The notes: generated by a model not told the origin, from the sequence alone. DNA of 64,000 bases from Phenylobacterium sp. (GCF_030651185.1 NZ_JAUSCJ010000004.1:1-64000), one strand, 5' to 3'. Shown: positions 1 through 10,421, counted from the stretch's first letter. Numbers and translations: made by a program.

Positions 1-392
1 GCGAGCACCGCCTCGACGATTTCTGGGGTGTGTTCGGCCAGCTCGTGATAGGCGGCGCGCGTCAGCACCAGCACGCTGGTGTCGCGGATCGCAATCACAT
101 CGGCGGTGCGCGGCACATTGGCGAAGAAGCCGATTTCACCCACCAGCTCGCCGGCGCGAAGCTCGGCGATGACAGCGGTATCGCCCGATTTGCGGACCGC
201 GAGCGCGCCATGCAGCACGATGAACAGGGCATCCGAAGGCTCGCCCTGCGCCACCAGCATCTGGCCGCGCACCAGATCCCGGCGGACCATCGCGCGAACA
301 GCCTTCCGCCGCTGTTCGGAACTGAGCGTTCGGAACAGCGCCAAATCCTCGGATGCGTTTCCCCACGCAAATGTCGAGTTCAGCCCGTCCAT
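1..392 (-). CDS. Cyclic nucleotide-binding domain protein, partial (C-terminus beyond the window)
   Basis: Reading the minus strand from ATG at 392 gives about 130 residues without a stop, so the gene runs off the left edge; it is absent from the ORF track because it is open-ended. The sequence matches a Crp/EPAC-type cNMP-binding beta-roll: a G-E-P-S-D-A-L-F-I-V-L-H-G core near residue 50 and a phosphate-binding-cassette-like GELVGEIGFFANVPRTADV near residue 80. The domain starts close to the N-terminus, so the missing part could be a HTH (Crp/Fnr), a patatin lipase or a transporter; the window cannot decide. The fold is clear, the full function is not. Confidence 0.75.
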   Translation of the reverse strand, partial: MDGLNSTFAWGNASEDLALFRTLSSEQRRKAVRAMVRRDLVRGQMLVAQGEPSDALFIVLHGALAVRKSGDTAVIAELRAGELVGEIGFFANVPRTADVIAIRDTSVLVLTRAAYHELAEHTPEIVEAVL

Positions 393-524
393 TGGCCCTA
401 CCCGGTTCTGGTTGGCGGCCAATGTATCGCCGGCCCGCGGCTACGGCGAGCGATTTAGGCTTTGCTGCGCCAGCGAACGCCGGCACGCGGCGTGGCGCAC
501 CGCGTCCGGGGCACGCGTGCGAGG

Positions 525-998
525 TTATGCCGCCGGTGTCGTCAGCAGCTGGGCAAATTGATCGTCGCCGATTTCGGTTTGGGCGATCAGAACACTGCAG
601 CGAAGCTGATCGGTGAGATAGGTGCCGACCGACCCGAACCACCATCGCGCCAGCGGCCCGGTGGGGCGATGACCGACCACGACCAGATTCGCACCGATCT
701 CTTCCGCGACCGCGGCGATCTGCTGTGCGGGGGCGCCCATGCCCAGCCGTGCCGTCGGCGAGAATCCCACGGCCTTGAGCCGCTCGACGCCTTCGGCCAG
801 GACCGCCTTGTAAGCCGATATCTGTTCGTCCATCGAGATCCCGACGCCCCCCTCCAGGGTCGCCAGCGCCGGGGCGTTTTCCACGACCGCCAGCAGGAAG
901 ACTTCCGCGCCACAAATTTGCGCGAGCTTGGCACCCTCCCGCAACGCGCGCCGTCCTTCGATCGAGCCGTCATAGGCCAGAAGAACTTTCTTGTACAT
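525..998 (-). CDS. Universal stress protein (UspA family)
   Basis: A 157-residue single-domain Usp. The N-terminal strand [12 protein letters not shown] and the C-terminal nucleotide-loop region ([20 protein letters not shown]) fit the family. The ATP-binding signature is normally G-x2-G-x9-G-S/T; here the second glycine is proline (GHRP), so ATP binding may be altered. Usp proteins are cytoplasmic dimers linked to starvation or oxidative stress. The gene sits 132 bp downstream of the partial cNMP-binding gene's start on the same strand, with nothing recognisable between them. Confidence 0.9.
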   Translation of the reverse strand: MYKKVLLAYDGSIEGRRALREGAKLAQICGAEVFLLAVVENAPALATLEGGVGISMDEQISAYKAVLAEGVERLKAVGFSPTARLGMGAPAQQIAAVAEEIGANLVVVGHRPTGPLARWWFGSVGTYLTDQLRCSVLIAQTEIGDDQFAQLLTTPAA

Positions 999-1159
999 GA
1001 GGCGTCCCCGTCGATTCTCATGAAGTCGAGCCCGCGAAGGCTAGCACTAATCGACCGGGCAGGAAGCCAACTTTGGTCCGGGAGGAGCCGCTTTCCTCCC
1101 CAAAAGCCCCCGCCAGGACCGTTGCCCCTGCCCCGCCAATCGGCTAAATGGACCGTCAC

Positions 1160-1236
1160 GCACCCGTAGCTCAGCTGGATAGAGCGTTGCCCTCCGAAGG
1201 CAAAGGTCACACGTTCGAATCGTGTCGGGTGCGCCA
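1160..1236 (+). tRNA. tRNA-Arg (anticodon CCG)
   Basis: A 77-nt cloverleaf including an encoded CCA. The acceptor stem GCACCCG pairs with CGGGTGC, the anticodon stem TTGCC/GGCAA encloses loop CTCCGAA with anticodon CCG (reads CGG), and the T-arm ACACG-TTCGAAT-CGTGT is perfect. It decodes the arginine codon CGG, which is frequent in this GC-rich genome. The antisense ORF at 1047-1250 ([12 protein letters not shown] type) is the usual artefact of a tRNA gene. Confidence 0.97.
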
Positions 1237-1400
1237 ACGGTTTTCCTCAAATTTCAGCCGCGTCATGCGCCTTCGGCCAACGCCGAGGCCGCGCCTCACG
1301 GCGCTTGACGTCGGGGCCGATTGACACCCCGCGCGCCGAGGCCCCTGATGCCCGGATTCATCCGGCGTTACGACCGGCGTTCATTTTGCAGGAAACCATA

Positions 1401-2915
1401 ATGGCCAGCTCGGCGCAGACTTCCGGCGCGCGCGTACCTCTTCGCACCAAATTCTTCTTCGGCCTCGGCGCCGCCGCCGAAAGCATCACCCTCGCCGCGG
1501 TCGGCGGTTATGCGATGTTCTACTACAATCAGGTCCTGGGCCTGCCGGCCACGCTGGCGGGTCTGGCCATCACCGTCAGCCTGGTGCTGGACGGGTTTGC
1601 AGATCCCATCGTCGGCTCGCTGTCGGACCGCACCCGGGGCAAGCTCGGCCGCCGCCACCCCTATATGTATCTGGCCCCCGTGCCCGTGGCCCTGTGCATC
1701 CTGGCCCTGTTCAACCCGCCGGCGGCCTTCTCCCACCTGTGGCTGTTCGTCTGGTTCTCCGGCTTCATCGTCACCCTGCGCGTCTTCATGGCCATCTATC
1801 ACGTGCCGCACCTGGCGCTGGGGGGCGAGCTATCCAGCGACTATACCGAGCGCAGCCGGGTGATGAGCTGGAACAACCTGCTGGGCATGATGGGGGCGGC
1901 CGGCGCCAGTTTCGTCGCCCTGACCTTCTTCTTCCACAAGACCGCCGAGTATCCGCGCGGCCTGCTCAACCCCCACGCCTATACGCCCTTCGCCATGGCG
2001 GTGGCGGGCTCGGGCATGTTGCTGCTGTTCGCCTCGGCCTGGTTCACCCGCGACCGCATCCCGCTGCTGCCCAAGACCCCCGACGACCTGCCGGCCTTCA
2101 GCCCCTTCGAGTTCCTGAAGGACATGGGCAGCGCGTTTTCGAACCGGAACTATGTCTATCTTCTGATCGCCTACTTCTTCCTGTCCCTGATGCTGGGCAT
2201 CCGCCAGGGGCTGGGGCTCTACATGAACACCTTCTTCTGGGAGTTCACGTCGGAGCAGATCCGCTGGTTCGTTATCGGCACCATCAGCGGCTACTTCCTG
2301 GGCTTCGCCACCGCGGCCCGGCTGCACGGGCGGTTCGACAAGAAGATCGCCATTATCGTCACCTGCGTGCTGCTCTCGACGATCCCGGCCATCGCCCCCT
2401 CCTTGCGGATCCTCGGCCTGTTCCCGGAACCCGGTCAGCCGATGCTGCTGCCGCTGATCATCCTCTTCACGGGGCTGGGCTCCTGCGTGGCCAGCATCAT
2501 GAGCATCAGCGTCATGTCGGCCCTGGCCGACATCGCCGATGAGAACGAGGTCCGCTACGGCTACCGGCAGGAAGGCGTGCTCTATTCGACCCGGGCGCTG
2601 TTCTCCAAGATCGACGCGGCCATCGGGCACTTCTTCGCCGGGGTCGCCCTGGACATCGTGGCCTTCCCCGAAAAAGCCCAGCCCGGCATGGTCGATCGCC
2701 AGACCCTGATGGACCTGGCCCTGGTGGACGCCCCCTTCGCGGCCATTCCCGGCCTGATCGCGGTGTTCTTCTACGCCCGCTACAAGATCAACCGGAAGAG
2801 CTACGACGCGACCCAGGCCCAGCTTCAGTTGCTGCGCCGCGAACGGGCCGCCAAGGCCGCGCCGGCCGGTCAGCCGGGCGCCGAGCCTGACGGGATGATC
2901 GCTGAAGTGACCTAG
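1401..2915 (+). CDS. MFS transporter of the glycoside-pentoside-hexuronide (GPH) cation symporter type
   Basis: A 504-residue inner-membrane protein with about 12 hydrophobic segments. The loop after the second helices, DGFADPIVGSLSDRTRGKLGRR, is the GPH/MFS_2 signature, so it probably imports a sugar or glycoside with H+ or Na+. I chose ATG 1401 because an AGGA ribosome site lies just upstream and homology starts at MASSAQ; the ORF track extends 32 codons further without support. The last codons share a CTAG with the convergent phosphatase gene. The substrate cannot be told from sequence. Confidence 0.88.
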   Translation: MASSAQTSGARVPLRTKFFFGLGAAAESITLAAVGGYAMFYYNQVLGLPATLAGLAITVSLVLDGFADPIVGSLSDRTRGKLGRRHPYMYLAPVPVALCILALFNPPAAFSHLWLFVWFSGFIVTLRVFMAIYHVPHLALGGELSSDYTERSRVMSWNNLLGMMGAAGASFVALTFFFHKTAEYPRGLLNPHAYTPFAMAVAGSGMLLLFASAWFTRDRIPLLPKTPDDLPAFSPFEFLKDMGSAFSNRNYVYLLIAYFFLSLMLGIRQGLGLYMNTFFWEFTSEQIRWFVIGTISGYFLGFATAARLHGRFDKKIAIIVTCVLLSTIPAIAPSLRILGLFPEPGQPMLLPLIILFTGLGSCVASIMSISVMSALADIADENEVRYGYRQEGVLYSTRALFSKIDAAIGHFFAGVALDIVAFPEKAQPGMVDRQTLMDLALVDAPFAAIPGLIAVFFYARYKINRKSYDATQAQLQLLRRERAAKAAPAGQPGAEPDGMIAEVT

Positions 2916-3688
2916 ACGACCAAGCGGGCGCGGATGGCCTCACGGGCCGCCGCGTCCGCGCCGATCGCGTCCAGATAGGCGTCCACCGAGCCGCTGTGGG
3001 CGGCGATCGAGTCAAGGGCGGCGTCGAGGTAGATCGCATCGACCCCCAGGAAAGCCCGGACCGCGGTTTCGGAGGGCCGCTTTCCCAGAGAAGCCTCCAG
3101 CGCCTGCGTGATCATCGGCAGCCTCTGCTCCACCCGGGCCGCTACATTGGTCAGCAGGTAGTCCTCGCGCGCGTCGTCGGGGTGGACGCCGAGAACGTGG
3201 TGGGTGAGCGCCGCCAGCAGGCCGGTGCGATCCTTGCCGGCCGTGCAGTGGATCAGCACGGGGCCGTCGCCCCGCGCCAGGGCCGCGAAATAACGACCGA
3301 ACAGCTCCAGGTGCCGCAGCTCGAAGGGCGCCTTGTCGTAGTAGTCGAGGAAGAAGGCCCGGGCGCTCTGCGGCGTCAGGTCGGTTTCGCGCAGGAAGGC
3401 CACATGGGGCGCCTCGGCCTGGTCGCCCAGGTCGCACTGGATCACCTGGGCCGTGAATCCCTCGTGGCGAAGGCTGGGATCATTGTCCCGCTCGCGGGGC
3501 CGTCGCAGGTCCACCAGGGTGGCGAGCTTCAGGGCCGCCATGGCCTCAAGATCGGCCGGGGTGGCGCGAGCCTGATGGGCCGCGCGGAACAGCTGGCCCG
3601 AAGCGATCCGCCCCCCACGCACGGCATAGCCGCCGTAGTCGCGGAAGTTCTCGACGCCTTCGAGGGGCAGGATACGGGGATCGGTCAT
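2912..3688 (-). CDS. Tyrosine-protein phosphatase (DSP/PTP-like)
   Basis: A 258-residue cytoplasmic protein. The P-loop HCTAGKDRTG carries the catalytic Cys and Arg of the Cys-X5-Arg phosphatases, and the start region (GVENFRDYGGY) is typical of the bacterial tyrosine/serine phosphatase family (Y_phosphatase3). The substrate may be a phosphotyrosine protein or a phosphoinositide-like compound. Start at ATG 3688 is preferred because GGAGAGG precedes it; the track's start is 12 codons earlier. The gene converges on the MFS gene and the two stop codons interlock (CTAG). Confidence 0.85.
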   Translation of the reverse strand: MTDPRILPLEGVENFRDYGGYAVRGGRIASGQLFRAAHQARATPADLEAMAALKLATLVDLRRPRERDNDPSLRHEGFTAQVIQCDLGDQAEAPHVAFLRETDLTPQSARAFFLDYYDKAPFELRHLELFGRYFAALARGDGPVLIHCTAGKDRTGLLAALTHHVLGVHPDDAREDYLLTNVAARVEQRLPMITQALEASLGKRPSETAVRAFLGVDAIYLDAALDSIAAHSGSVDAYLDAIGADAAAREAIRARLVV

Positions 3689-3757
3689 GAGCCTCTCCAT
3701 GAGGCCCATGAGGTTAGACGGCAAGTGTGACGGTCCGTCAGCCCGCGGGCGTTTGAC

Positions 3758-3970
3758 CTAGAGCTGGTTGTACTCGCCGCAGCGGCACTTCACGACCACT
3801 TCGCGCGCCGAGGTGGCGTCCTGGCCGGTGAGGATCACCTCGTCGCAGGCGCCGCAGGTGAAGGCTGCGCCGACGTCGGGGGTGTTGTCGAGGTCGATCG
3901 CGACCGCTTCCACCAGGTCACGACGACCGATGAACAGGCTGGGGAACACACGCATCGAAGTCATGATCAT
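3758..3970 (-). CDS. Small zinc-ribbon-like protein
   Basis: The C-terminal half has paired cysteines (FTCGACDEVI and VVKCRCGEYNQL), a likely C-X2-C/C-X-C zinc site. The track ORF is 107 residues, but the conserved-looking part begins at MIMTSMRVFPSLF; ATG 3970 has an AGG a few bases upstream, giving about 70 residues. I do not know its function; small proteins of this kind are found in Caulobacteraceae. It lies upstream of the phosphatase in the same direction. Confidence 0.6.
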   Translation of the reverse strand: MIMTSMRVFPSLFIGRRDLVEAVAIDLDNTPDVGAAFTCGACDEVILTGQDATSAREVVVKCRCGEYNQL

Positions 3971-4150
3971 CGAAATCGCCTCACTATGGCTCAAGCTCAC
4001 AAGGTCTTGGACCGACCCTGCAAGATCCAGGGTTATGAGCTTCATTTGCTGCAATGCAATGACAACACTCCTGCCTTGCACAGAAAGGCATGCAGCCGCC
4101 CAAGACTTGGTCAGCGTGGGCGACGCAACATCGCCGGCGCCACCTGGCGA

Positions 4151-4632
4151 TTAACGCGCCTGCGCGTCCATCAGGCTGCCAGCATAGGCGGCGTGGCCCA
4201 CGTCGGTCAGGCGAGCCTGGAAATCGGCGAACACCTGGCCTCCCAGGTCGCGCCAGCGGCGGCAGAAGGCGTAGTCCTCGGAGAGGTGCTCGCCCGTCTC
4301 GGCCTCAAAGAAGGCGTCGAAGATCATCGCGGCCTGCCTGGTCCCGCCGCCGGAGGTATCCCCGAGCCGCGCCTTCAGTTCCGGATGGGCCTCGGTGACC
4401 CGTTCCACCACCGCAGGCTTGATCAGCATGAAGCCCGTCGCGAGAAAGGCCACCGGGCCGAAGCCTCGACCTCGACGCTGTTGTTGGGTGTGGGGATGAA
4501 GCGGACGGCATAGCCCACCGAAGCGGCAATGAGGTCGCGCCTCTCGTCGAGGGCCGCCTGGAGAACCTTGGTCCAGTCGATATGACGCTCTGGTGAAGGC
4601 GTCAGCTTCCGGTGCGCGGGCGAGAAGCGCAA
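4151..4632 (-). pseudogene. Decayed glycosyltransferase fragment (5'-truncated and frameshifted)
   Basis: Two frames must be joined to get a sensible protein. The frame at 4423-4632 gives IDWTKVLQAALDERRDLIAA and on to TPNNSVEV; loss of about one base near 4460-4470 then moves to the frame ending at 4151, which reads RGFGPVAFLATGFMLIKPAVV and, further on, FFEAETGEHLSEDYAFCRRW. The order 'visit every position, ATGFMLI, G-x-LSEDxAFCRRW, LTxVGH' is that of the C-terminal half of a family of bacterial glycosyltransferases acting on surface polysaccharide or repeats. The N-terminal nucleotide-sugar half is missing. The long ORF 4151-4954 in the track is partly this and partly antisense to the lipoprotein. 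Confidence 0.6.
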
Positions 4633-4641
4633 GCGCCGGAG

Positions 4642-4746
4642 TTAGTAGACCAGCTTGAAGCTCGCGAGCGCGGCGGCGGCGGTGAGAAACAGGATCACCG
4701 CGAGGATTTCGTAGCCTTTGAAGAGGGGGCCGTTCGGTGATCGCAT
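4642..4746 (-). CDS. 34-residue single-helix membrane peptide
   Basis: This ORF is too short for the track. It reads MRSPNGPLFKGYEILAVILF then LTAAAALASFKLVY and stop (TAA). GGGAGA sits 5 bases before the ATG, a good ribosome site. Residues 13-29 form one hydrophobic helix with a short basic N-terminus. No family recognised. It could be a genuine small membrane protein or a relic beside the decayed glycosyltransferase just downstream. Confidence 0.5.
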   Translation of the reverse strand: MRSPNGPLFKGYEILAVILFLTAAAALASFKLVY

Positions 4747-4811
4747 CTTGGTCTCCCAGTCGTCCCAGGACGGGACACCGAGGGTTTGTCAGGGCAAGCG
4801 GCAGGCCAGCC

Positions 4812-5447
4812 TCAGGGGCGGGCCGGGACCTTGCCGGGCCAGGTAAGGAAGCCGTTGCGGTCGCGGCCGGCGGCCTCGCGCGGGCCGCAGGTGTTGCAGC
4901 CGCGTCCGTCGCCTCGGCTGCCATAGCCGCCGCGCTCTTCGTAGCCGCCGGCATAGCGGCGACTGCCCGAGCTGTAGGTTTCCGACTGCTCGGAATAGCG
5001 TTCGCTGGAGGTTTCCCGCGCCTCGACGCTCATGACGCGACCGTGGATGCGGCGGTCGGGAACCTCGACATAGTCGTCATAGGCGGGCGCCGAGGGGACC
5101 ACGTAGGACCGTTGCTGGGCATAGGCGTATTCACGCACCTCGCCGGACTCGCGCTCGACCGGGGCGCGCTGCACATGGGCGACGCGGCGCACAGCCGGGC
5201 GGGCGGCCTGGTGATGGACGGCGGGACGATGAGCCACCCGCTCGGGTTCGGGCGTCATGGCCGTCGGCTGGGCGGCGATCGGCGTGGGCGCGCCGGCCGG
5301 CGGGCAGGTGGCCGCCGTCGTGACCGGCTTGCAGCAGCAGTCGGTGGGCTGGGCCGCCGGAGCCTGGGCGATCTTCAGCGCGCCGGTGGAATCGCAGGCG
5401 GCGAGTGCGAGAAAGGCCAGGGCGGGAACGAGGGAGCGCAGGCGCAT
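4812..5447 (-). CDS. Lipoprotein with Cys-rich N-terminal segment
   Basis: A 211-residue protein with a lipoprotein signal: MRLRSLVPALAFLALAAC, where the Cys of LAAC is the probable lipidation site (residue 19). A CCCK cluster follows near residue 38, then a long Ala/Pro/Arg-rich low-complexity stretch, a Ser/Tyr-rich region and a C-terminal CNTCG. It is probably periplasmic or outer-membrane anchored. No enzyme motif is visible and I do not recognise a family. GGAAGA precedes the ATG. Confidence 0.75.
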   Translation of the reverse strand: MRLRSLVPALAFLALAACDSTGALKIAQAPAAQPTDCCCKPVTTAATCPPAGAPTPIAAQPTAMTPEPERVAHRPAVHHQAARPAVRRVAHVQRAPVERESGEVREYAYAQQRSYVVPSAPAYDDYVEVPDRRIHGRVMSVEARETSSERYSEQSETYSSGSRRYAGGYEERGGYGSRGDGRGCNTCGPREAAGRDRNGFLTWPGKVPARP

Positions 5448-5497
5448 TTGGGATCTTCCGGCGGCTCGAAAACGAGGGTCGGAAAGATCGTTGGAGA

Positions 5498-6310
5498 TCA
5501 GGCGCCGTTAACGCTGTGACTTTCACCGTGGGCGCGAAGAAACGCCTCCACCAACTCGGCGTAGAGGTGAAATCCCTTATAGGCCACGAAACTCGGGGCC
5601 GCCGAGCGCCAGGCCTGGGCGAAGGCCGCCAACTGTCCGGGGCTCTCGGTGAGCGCCTGGAAGGGTGTCAGCCAGACGCGGATGGTGAACAGCACCCCGC
5701 CGGTCTCGGGAAGCCGGCGCACCGTCTGGCGCTCCACCCGGGTGAACAACGCCCGGCCCGCATCGCCCGGCGCGATCTCGCCGATGCGGGCGCGGACAGG
5801 GGCCGAGAAGGGGGTGAAGGGCTGATCGGAGTTGACCACCGACCAGTTGCGGCGCTGCAGGATCAGGCCCGGACGCAGGCCATCGAAGATGCGCACCAGC
5901 CGCGCCAGGAAACGGTCGTTGAAGCCGTTCACCGGGCCGTGGATATCGGCCAGGCTCTTTCCCAGCACCTCGCGGGCGGTGAAGAAGGTCGGCGCCGACA
6001 GGCTGATGGCGCTGACCCGCCAGTGACCGGCCGTCTTCTCCACCAGCACCAGGTCATCGGCCACGGTGCGCGCGGCGGCATACAGCGGAGGCAGGTCGCC
6101 GAAGGACGTCACCCCCAGCAGGGCGGCCGCCTCCCGCTGGCCGCGCCTGGAGGTCTCCGTCTCGCCCCACACAAGATCACCGTGCTCGGCCTGGAGGGGG
6201 TCCTTGCGCAGAGCGGGGTCGGCCTCGCCGCCCTCCAGCCAGCGCGCCTCGTCGATGGGCGCCAGGCCGATGGCGAAATCGGCGCCGTCCTCCCAAGGCC
6301 GATGGCTCAT
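5498..6310 (-). CDS. DUF3445 family protein (heme-dependent oxidative N-demethylase-like)
   Basis: A 270-residue cytoplasmic protein. The sequence from PWEDGADFAIGLAPID to SLADIHGPVNGFNDRF and the closing FRLPxTGGVLFTIRVW-like region (here RRLPETGGVLFTIRVWLTPF) match DUF3445, whose members include the heme subunit of oxidative N-demethylases. The start ATG at 6310 overlaps the stop of the VanZ-like gene by 4 bp, so the two are translationally coupled. The 614-residue ORF in the track is this gene with a spurious antisense N-terminal extension. The substrate is unknown. Confidence 0.8.
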   Translation of the reverse strand: MSHRPWEDGADFAIGLAPIDEARWLEGGEADPALRKDPLQAEHGDLVWGETETSRRGQREAAALLGVTSFGDLPPLYAAARTVADDLVLVEKTAGHWRVSAISLSAPTFFTAREVLGKSLADIHGPVNGFNDRFLARLVRIFDGLRPGLILQRRNWSVVNSDQPFTPFSAPVRARIGEIAPGDAGRALFTRVERQTVRRLPETGGVLFTIRVWLTPFQALTESPGQLAAFAQAWRSAAPSFVAYKGFHLYAELVEAFLRAHGESHSVNGA

Positions 6311-6663
6311 TGGCGCCGCAACCTCTGGACCAGGGCGTAGACCGCCAAGGCCGCCGCGACGCCCAGGCTGTCGGCCACGAGGTCGCGCCAGTCGCCATGC
6401 CGGCCAAAGCCCATGGTGGCCTGCAACGCCTCCACCAGCACACCCAGGCCAAGGGCGTAGGCGCCGATCGCCAGGGGTCGCTGGTGAGAAAGCAGCAGGC
6501 CCGTCCCAGTCAGGATGAACCAGGCGATGGTGTGCTCGATCTTGTCGCCCATCTGCGCCGAGGGCAGGTCCTGTTGGGGGACAAGGCACATGGCCAGCAG
6601 GATGAGCGTCGCCAGGCCGTAGAGAGCAAGGCGGAATGGGCGCGGAATGCGGTCGAGAAGCAT
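6307..6663 (-). CDS. VanZ-like small membrane protein
   Basis: A 118-residue protein with about four membrane helices. The motif DKIEHTIAWFILTGTGLLL and the end region GRHGDWRDLVADSLGVAAAL (D-x-x-A-N/D-x-x-G type) are those of VanZ-like proteins, which in Gram-negatives have no proven role in glycopeptide resistance. It overlaps the downstream DUF3445 gene by ATGA. Divergent from the HAD gene at 6731, with a 67-bp spacer that must hold both promoters. Confidence 0.78.
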   Translation of the reverse strand: MLLDRIPRPFRLALYGLATLILLAMCLVPQQDLPSAQMGDKIEHTIAWFILTGTGLLLSHQRPLAIGAYALGLGVLVEALQATMGFGRHGDWRDLVADSLGVAAALAVYALVQRLRRQ

Positions 6664-6730
6664 GCGCCCTAACTTGCACGTCTGTCCGCGCCTCTCTAGC
6701 GTCGCGCCGCATTTCAAGGTGGAGCGGACA

Positions 6731-7387
6731 ATGGCGATCGAGGCGGTGATCTGGGATTTCGGCGGGGTGTTCACCTCCTCGCCCTTCGAGGCGTTCGCCC
6801 GGTATGAGGCCGATAACGGGGCTCCCAAGGACTTGATCCGCCGGGTCAATTCCACCAATCCCGACACCAATGCCTGGGCGCTCTTTGAGCGGAATGAAAT
6901 CGACACCCAGGGGTTCGACAAACTCTTCCTGGAGGAGTCGACGGCGCTGGGCCACCCGATCCCCGGCAGCCACGTCCTGCCCCTGCTCTCCGGCAGCGTT
7001 CGTCCGCGGATGGTGGCGGCGCTGAAGGCCTGCAAGGCGCAGTTCAAGGTCGGCTGCATCACCAACAACATGGTCAGCATGCATTCGCCGGGCGCCGACG
7101 CGCCGCAGCGGGCGGCCGGCGCCATGGGGCAGATCATGCCGCTGTTCGACCACATCATCGAAAGCTCCAAGGCCGGCGTGCGCAAGCCCGACCCGAAGAT
7201 CTACCTGATGATGTGCGAGGCCCTGTCGGTTGAGCCGGGGGCGTGCGTCTATCTCGACGACCTGGGCATCAACTGCAAACCGGCCGCGGCGCTCGGTATG
7301 ACGGCCATCAAGGTGGTGGATGTCGACCAGACCCTGGCGCAACTCGCCGCCGCCACGGGCCTGACCTTCGACGAGGCCGCCGCGTGA
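6731..7387 (+). CDS. HAD-family hydrolase
   Basis: A 218-residue cytoplasmic hydrolase. Motif I is VIWDFGG with the nucleophile Asp but Phe at D+1 and Gly at D+2, as in the HAD domain related to epoxide-hydrolase N-termini and ACAD10/11. The conserved Lys is in [10 protein letters not shown] and motif IV is YLDDLG. The start ATG 6731 follows GGAGCGG. Its stop overlaps the GTG of the pterin dehydratase gene by 4 bp. Substrate unknown; phosphatase or dehalogenase-like activity is possible. Confidence 0.85.
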   Translation: MAIEAVIWDFGGVFTSSPFEAFARYEADNGAPKDLIRRVNSTNPDTNAWALFERNEIDTQGFDKLFLEESTALGHPIPGSHVLPLLSGSVRPRMVAALKACKAQFKVGCITNNMVSMHSPGADAPQRAAGAMGQIMPLFDHIIESSKAGVRKPDPKIYLMMCEALSVEPGACVYLDDLGINCKPAAALGMTAIKVVDVDQTLAQLAAATGLTFDEAAA

Positions 7388-7692
7388 GCCGGCCGGGCAA
7401 GATCGGCGCGGCCACCGCCCTGGCCAAGCTGCCCGGCTGGAACGCGCTCGGGGGCGACCGCGACGCCATCACCCGGACCTACCTGTTCCCGGACTTCAAC
7501 ACCGCCTTCGGCTTCATGGCCCGCGTCTCGCTGATGGCCGAGAAGCTGGATCACCATCCGGAATGGTTCAATGTCTACAACCGGGTCGAGGTGACCCTGG
7601 CGACCCACGACGCCGACGGAGTCACCGACCTGGACGTGACGCTCGCCAGCTTCATGGACGAGGCCGCCCACCATGCGGGCCTGAAGAACTAG
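7384..7692 (+). CDS. 4a-hydroxytetrahydrobiopterin (pterin-4a-carbinolamine) dehydratase
   Basis: A 102-residue protein whose active-site region [20 protein letters not shown], with the paired histidines, is diagnostic of PCD/PhhB. It dehydrates the 4a-carbinolamine formed by pterin-dependent hydroxylases, or helps a molybdopterin/pterin pathway. Translation starts at GTG 7384, overlapping the HAD gene stop (GTGA). The TAG stop interlocks with the stop of the convergent gene (CTAG). No phenylalanine hydroxylase gene is in the window. Confidence 0.9.
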   Translation: MSRPGKIGAATALAKLPGWNALGGDRDAITRTYLFPDFNTAFGFMARVSLMAEKLDHHPEWFNVYNRVEVTLATHDADGVTDLDVTLASFMDEAAHHAGLKN

Positions 7693-8099
7693 TTCACCAG
7701 GATTGTGCCCAGCAGCAGCTTGCCGCCGGGCCGCCCCAGCACGCGGTCGGTTTCCCGTTGCAGTTCGCGGGCGATGAAGTCAGCATTGGGCGGGTTGGCC
7801 GGGTCGAGGCCCGAGGCGTAGATCTGCAGGGTCTGAACAAAGCCCGCCCGGAACCGGGGGACCAGCAGGTCGGCCCTGGCGCGCAGATCGGTGTCGGGAA
7901 TGTCGATGCCGGTTTCGACGGTGAGCACGCCGCGCCGGCCATCCACCCGCATGATGGTGGCCGTCAGGGTCGGAAGCTGCAGGTAGGAAAGCCCCCCGCC
8001 CTTTTTCTTTTCGGCCTTCTCCCCGCCCCCCGACGCATGGGCGGCCACCGGCAGGGCGGCGGCGAGGGCGGCGAGACTCATCAGGCGGCGACGATCCAT
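7689..8099 (-). CDS. Exported protein of unknown function (Tat-like signal)
   Basis: A 136-residue protein. The N-terminus [22 protein letters not shown] is an export signal with an arginine pair, followed by a Gly/Lys-rich patch (KAEKKKGGG) and a beta-rich domain that resembles the periplasmic part of FliL-like proteins, with a closing [16 protein letters not shown] cannot name it with confidence. Start ATG 8099 is chosen because the signal peptide begins there; the track version is 70 codons longer. It is the divergent neighbour of the pseB/flmA gene. Confidence 0.6.
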   Translation of the reverse strand: MDRRRLMSLAALAAALPVAAHASGGGEKAEKKKGGGLSYLQLPTLTATIMRVDGRRGVLTVETGIDIPDTDLRARADLLVPRFRAGFVQTLQIYASGLDPANPPNADFIARELQRETDRVLGRPGGKLLLGTILVN

Positions 8100-8106
8100 G
8101 ACGTGA

Positions 8107-9257
<1,151 letters not shown>

Positions 9258-9258
<1 letters not shown>

Positions 9259-10421
9259 TGGCCGGCCCGCTGCTCCCCTATGGCCGCCAGACCATCGAGG
9301 ATGACGATATCGCCGCCGTCGCGCAGGCGCTGCGCGGCGACTTCCTGACCACCGGTCCCCTGGTGGACGCCTTCGAGGCGGCCTTCGCCAGCCAGGTCGG
9401 GGCGCGCCACGCGGTGGCCTGTTCCAACGGCACGGCGGCCCTGCACCTGGCCATGCTGGCCCTGGAGGTGCAGCCCGGCGAGGTCTGCATCGTCCCCTCC
9501 ATCACCTTCCTGGCGACGGCCAACTGCGCCCGCTATGTCGGCGCCGAGGTGGTGTTCGCCGACGTCGATCCCTCGACCGGCCTGATGACGCCCGACACCC
9601 TGGCCGAGGCGATCGGTCGGGTCGGCGACCGCAGGCTGCGCGCGGTGCTGCCGGTCCATCTGCGGGGCGACACCGCCGAACTGCCGGCCCTGGCGGCCCT
9701 GGCGGCGGAGGCTGGGGCGGTGCTGGTGGAGGACGCGCCCCATGCGCTCGGCTCCAGCATGAGCTTCGGCGACACGGCCGAGCGGGTGGGAGACACGCGC
9801 CACTCCGCCATGGCCACCTTCTCCTTCCATCCGGTCAAGACCATCGCCACCGGCGAGGGCGGCATGGTCACCACCAATGACGACCGGCTGGCCCAGCGCC
9901 TCCGCACCTTGCGGAGCCACGGCATGGTCAAGCCCCAGGGCGCGGATCCGTGGATCTACGAGATGCCCGCGCCGGGCTTCAACTACCGGCTGCCCGACAT
10001 CCTCTGTGCGCTGGGCCTGTCGCAGCTGGCCAAGCTCGACCGCTTCGCCGCGCGGCGCCGGGCGCTCGCCGCGCGTTACGCCGAGGCCCTGAAGCCCCTC
10101 GCGCCCATCGTGCGCCCCGCCGCGCGCCCCGACTGGAGCGACCCGGTCCTGCACCTGATGGTGGCCCTGATCGACTTCGCCGCCGCCGGCAAGACCCGCC
10201 GCCAGGTGGTGGACGAGCTGAGGGCGCGCGGGGTGGGGAGCCAGGTCCACTACATCCCGGTCCACACCCAGCCCTACTACCGCGACCGCTACGGGCCGAT
10301 GGACCTGCCGGGGGCCGAGGAATGGTACCGGACTTGCCTGTCGCTGCCCCTCTACCCGGGCATGGCCGATGAGGACGTCGACCGGGTGATCCTGGCCCTG
10401 TCAGGGGTTCTGGGGCTCTGA
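9258..10421 (+). CDS. pseC: UDP-4-amino-sugar aminotransferase, PseC/FlmB type
   Basis: A 387-residue PLP enzyme of the DegT/DnrJ/EryC1/StrS family. The conserved N-terminus (PYGRQTIEDDDIAAV), the PLP pocket ACSNGTAALHLA, and the catalytic-lysine motif SFHPVKTIATGEGG (near residue 190) are clear. It transaminates the 4-keto sugar made by PseB. The GTG start at 9258 uses the last base of the PseB stop codon; the ORF track starts 27 codons too early. In Caulobacter the equivalent is flmB, needed for flagellin glycosylation and flagellum assembly. Confidence 0.92.

Noticed and set aside
1047-1250. 67-residue minus ORF with [12 protein letters not shown]
   Set aside because: It is antisense to tRNA-Arg; this peptide is a well-known artefact.
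6311-7342. N-terminal extension of the 614-residue ORF 5498-7342
   Set aside because: Antisense to the HAD gene; the DUF3445 start at 6310 overlaps its operon partner.
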